A stretch of DNA of 64,000 nucleotides from Cristatella mucedo (Eukaryota > Bryozoa > Phylactolaemata > Cristatellidae): contig WPIO01000004.1 of assembly GCA_009760855.2 (NCBI GenBank), positions 5,836,501-5,900,500 of the forward strand, given 5' to 3'. The notes beneath the pieces were generated by a model, which saw nothing but the letters and a program-made list of their open reading frames with translations, had not been told where the DNA came from and ran no database searches. A program made the position numbers and the translations under genes. Below, piece after piece: positions 63,741 to 64,000 of the stretch (positions are counted from its first letter, which is position 1; every line of letters starts with the position of its first letter).

Positions 63741-64000
63741 TAATGGGACGTGCGATGGGGCTTGGTGCTAGGCGCTGCTGCTGCTGCTATATTCCGGAAG
63801 TCCTTGCCGGAGCGGCTTCGAGGGCTGGCCCTCGACGATCGAGCGCTAACCGTTAAGATTTCATCGGGGTCGGGTCTTAAGCTGACGAATTTCCTTCTTT
63901 GTCGTCGCGCGCCGCGATCGGCCGCAGCGCGACGGTAGTGCCCCGAAGTGTGGGCGAAAGTTTACGCTCGCGCCGGGCGTTGCTGACATTCGGCGAGGAA
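63741..64000. other. Unique GC-rich sequence, no gene recognised
   Basis: An open frame at 63750-63938 lacks family similarity. The window ends here. Confidence 0.4.

Overview
This is animal (metazoan) nuclear DNA. Nothing is organised like a prokaryotic operon. Genes are split by GT-AG introns and most of the window is dispersed repeats. The best gene is an Id/extramacrochaetae-type helix-loop-helix gene on the minus strand. Its one intron sits where vertebrate Id genes carry theirs, just after the HLH domain. The LINEs, LINE-tailed tRNA-derived SINEs and very long CT arrays fit an invertebrate bilaterian, but the phylum cannot be settled from this window.

Layout: 1-13 kb is AT-richer and filled with decayed non-LTR retrotransposons of two families. 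'Family A' is L2-like, with the tail AAGCGCCTAGAAAGAGATT followed by (ATT)n. 'Family B' is a related LINE with an ATTAC-type tail. From 13.6 to 30.2 kb, five putative plus-strand exons have mutually compatible phases (the last join is less certain). They encode a Ser/Gly/Ala-rich protein with repeated R-x-x-S motifs, and L2 copies, SINEs and CpG-rich DNA lie in the inferred introns. From 26 to 38 kb there is a nearly identical 1.8-kb duplication about 9 kb apart. Both copies hold the same antisense L2 fossil, and each lies downstream of a diverged copy of an older SINE-ended repeat. From 31 to 48 kb, CpG-rich blocks alternate with L2 fragments and pyrimidine (CT)n tracts. From 48 to 62.7 kb is very GC/CpG-rich DNA around the Id gene (CDS 52182 to 51585, minus), with two weak plus-strand exon candidates (53.9 and 59.3 kb) and a pure (CAG)27 run. 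Another L2 3' end (62.9-63.7 kb) closes the window.

How parts relate: the L2-like LINE probably supplies, or is related to, the 3' tail used by the SINEs. Some (CT)n arrays start exactly in the CTCTCTC of LINE tails or in LINE codons, so retrotransposon debris may have seeded the microsatellites. Ten of eleven large arrays have CT on the plus strand. Several perfect GC-rich hairpins (11-22 bp arms) lie in the GC-rich blocks. I found no complete new enzymatic or defence system. The most useful new items are the Id gene model, the phase-consistent unknown gene, and the repeat relationships.
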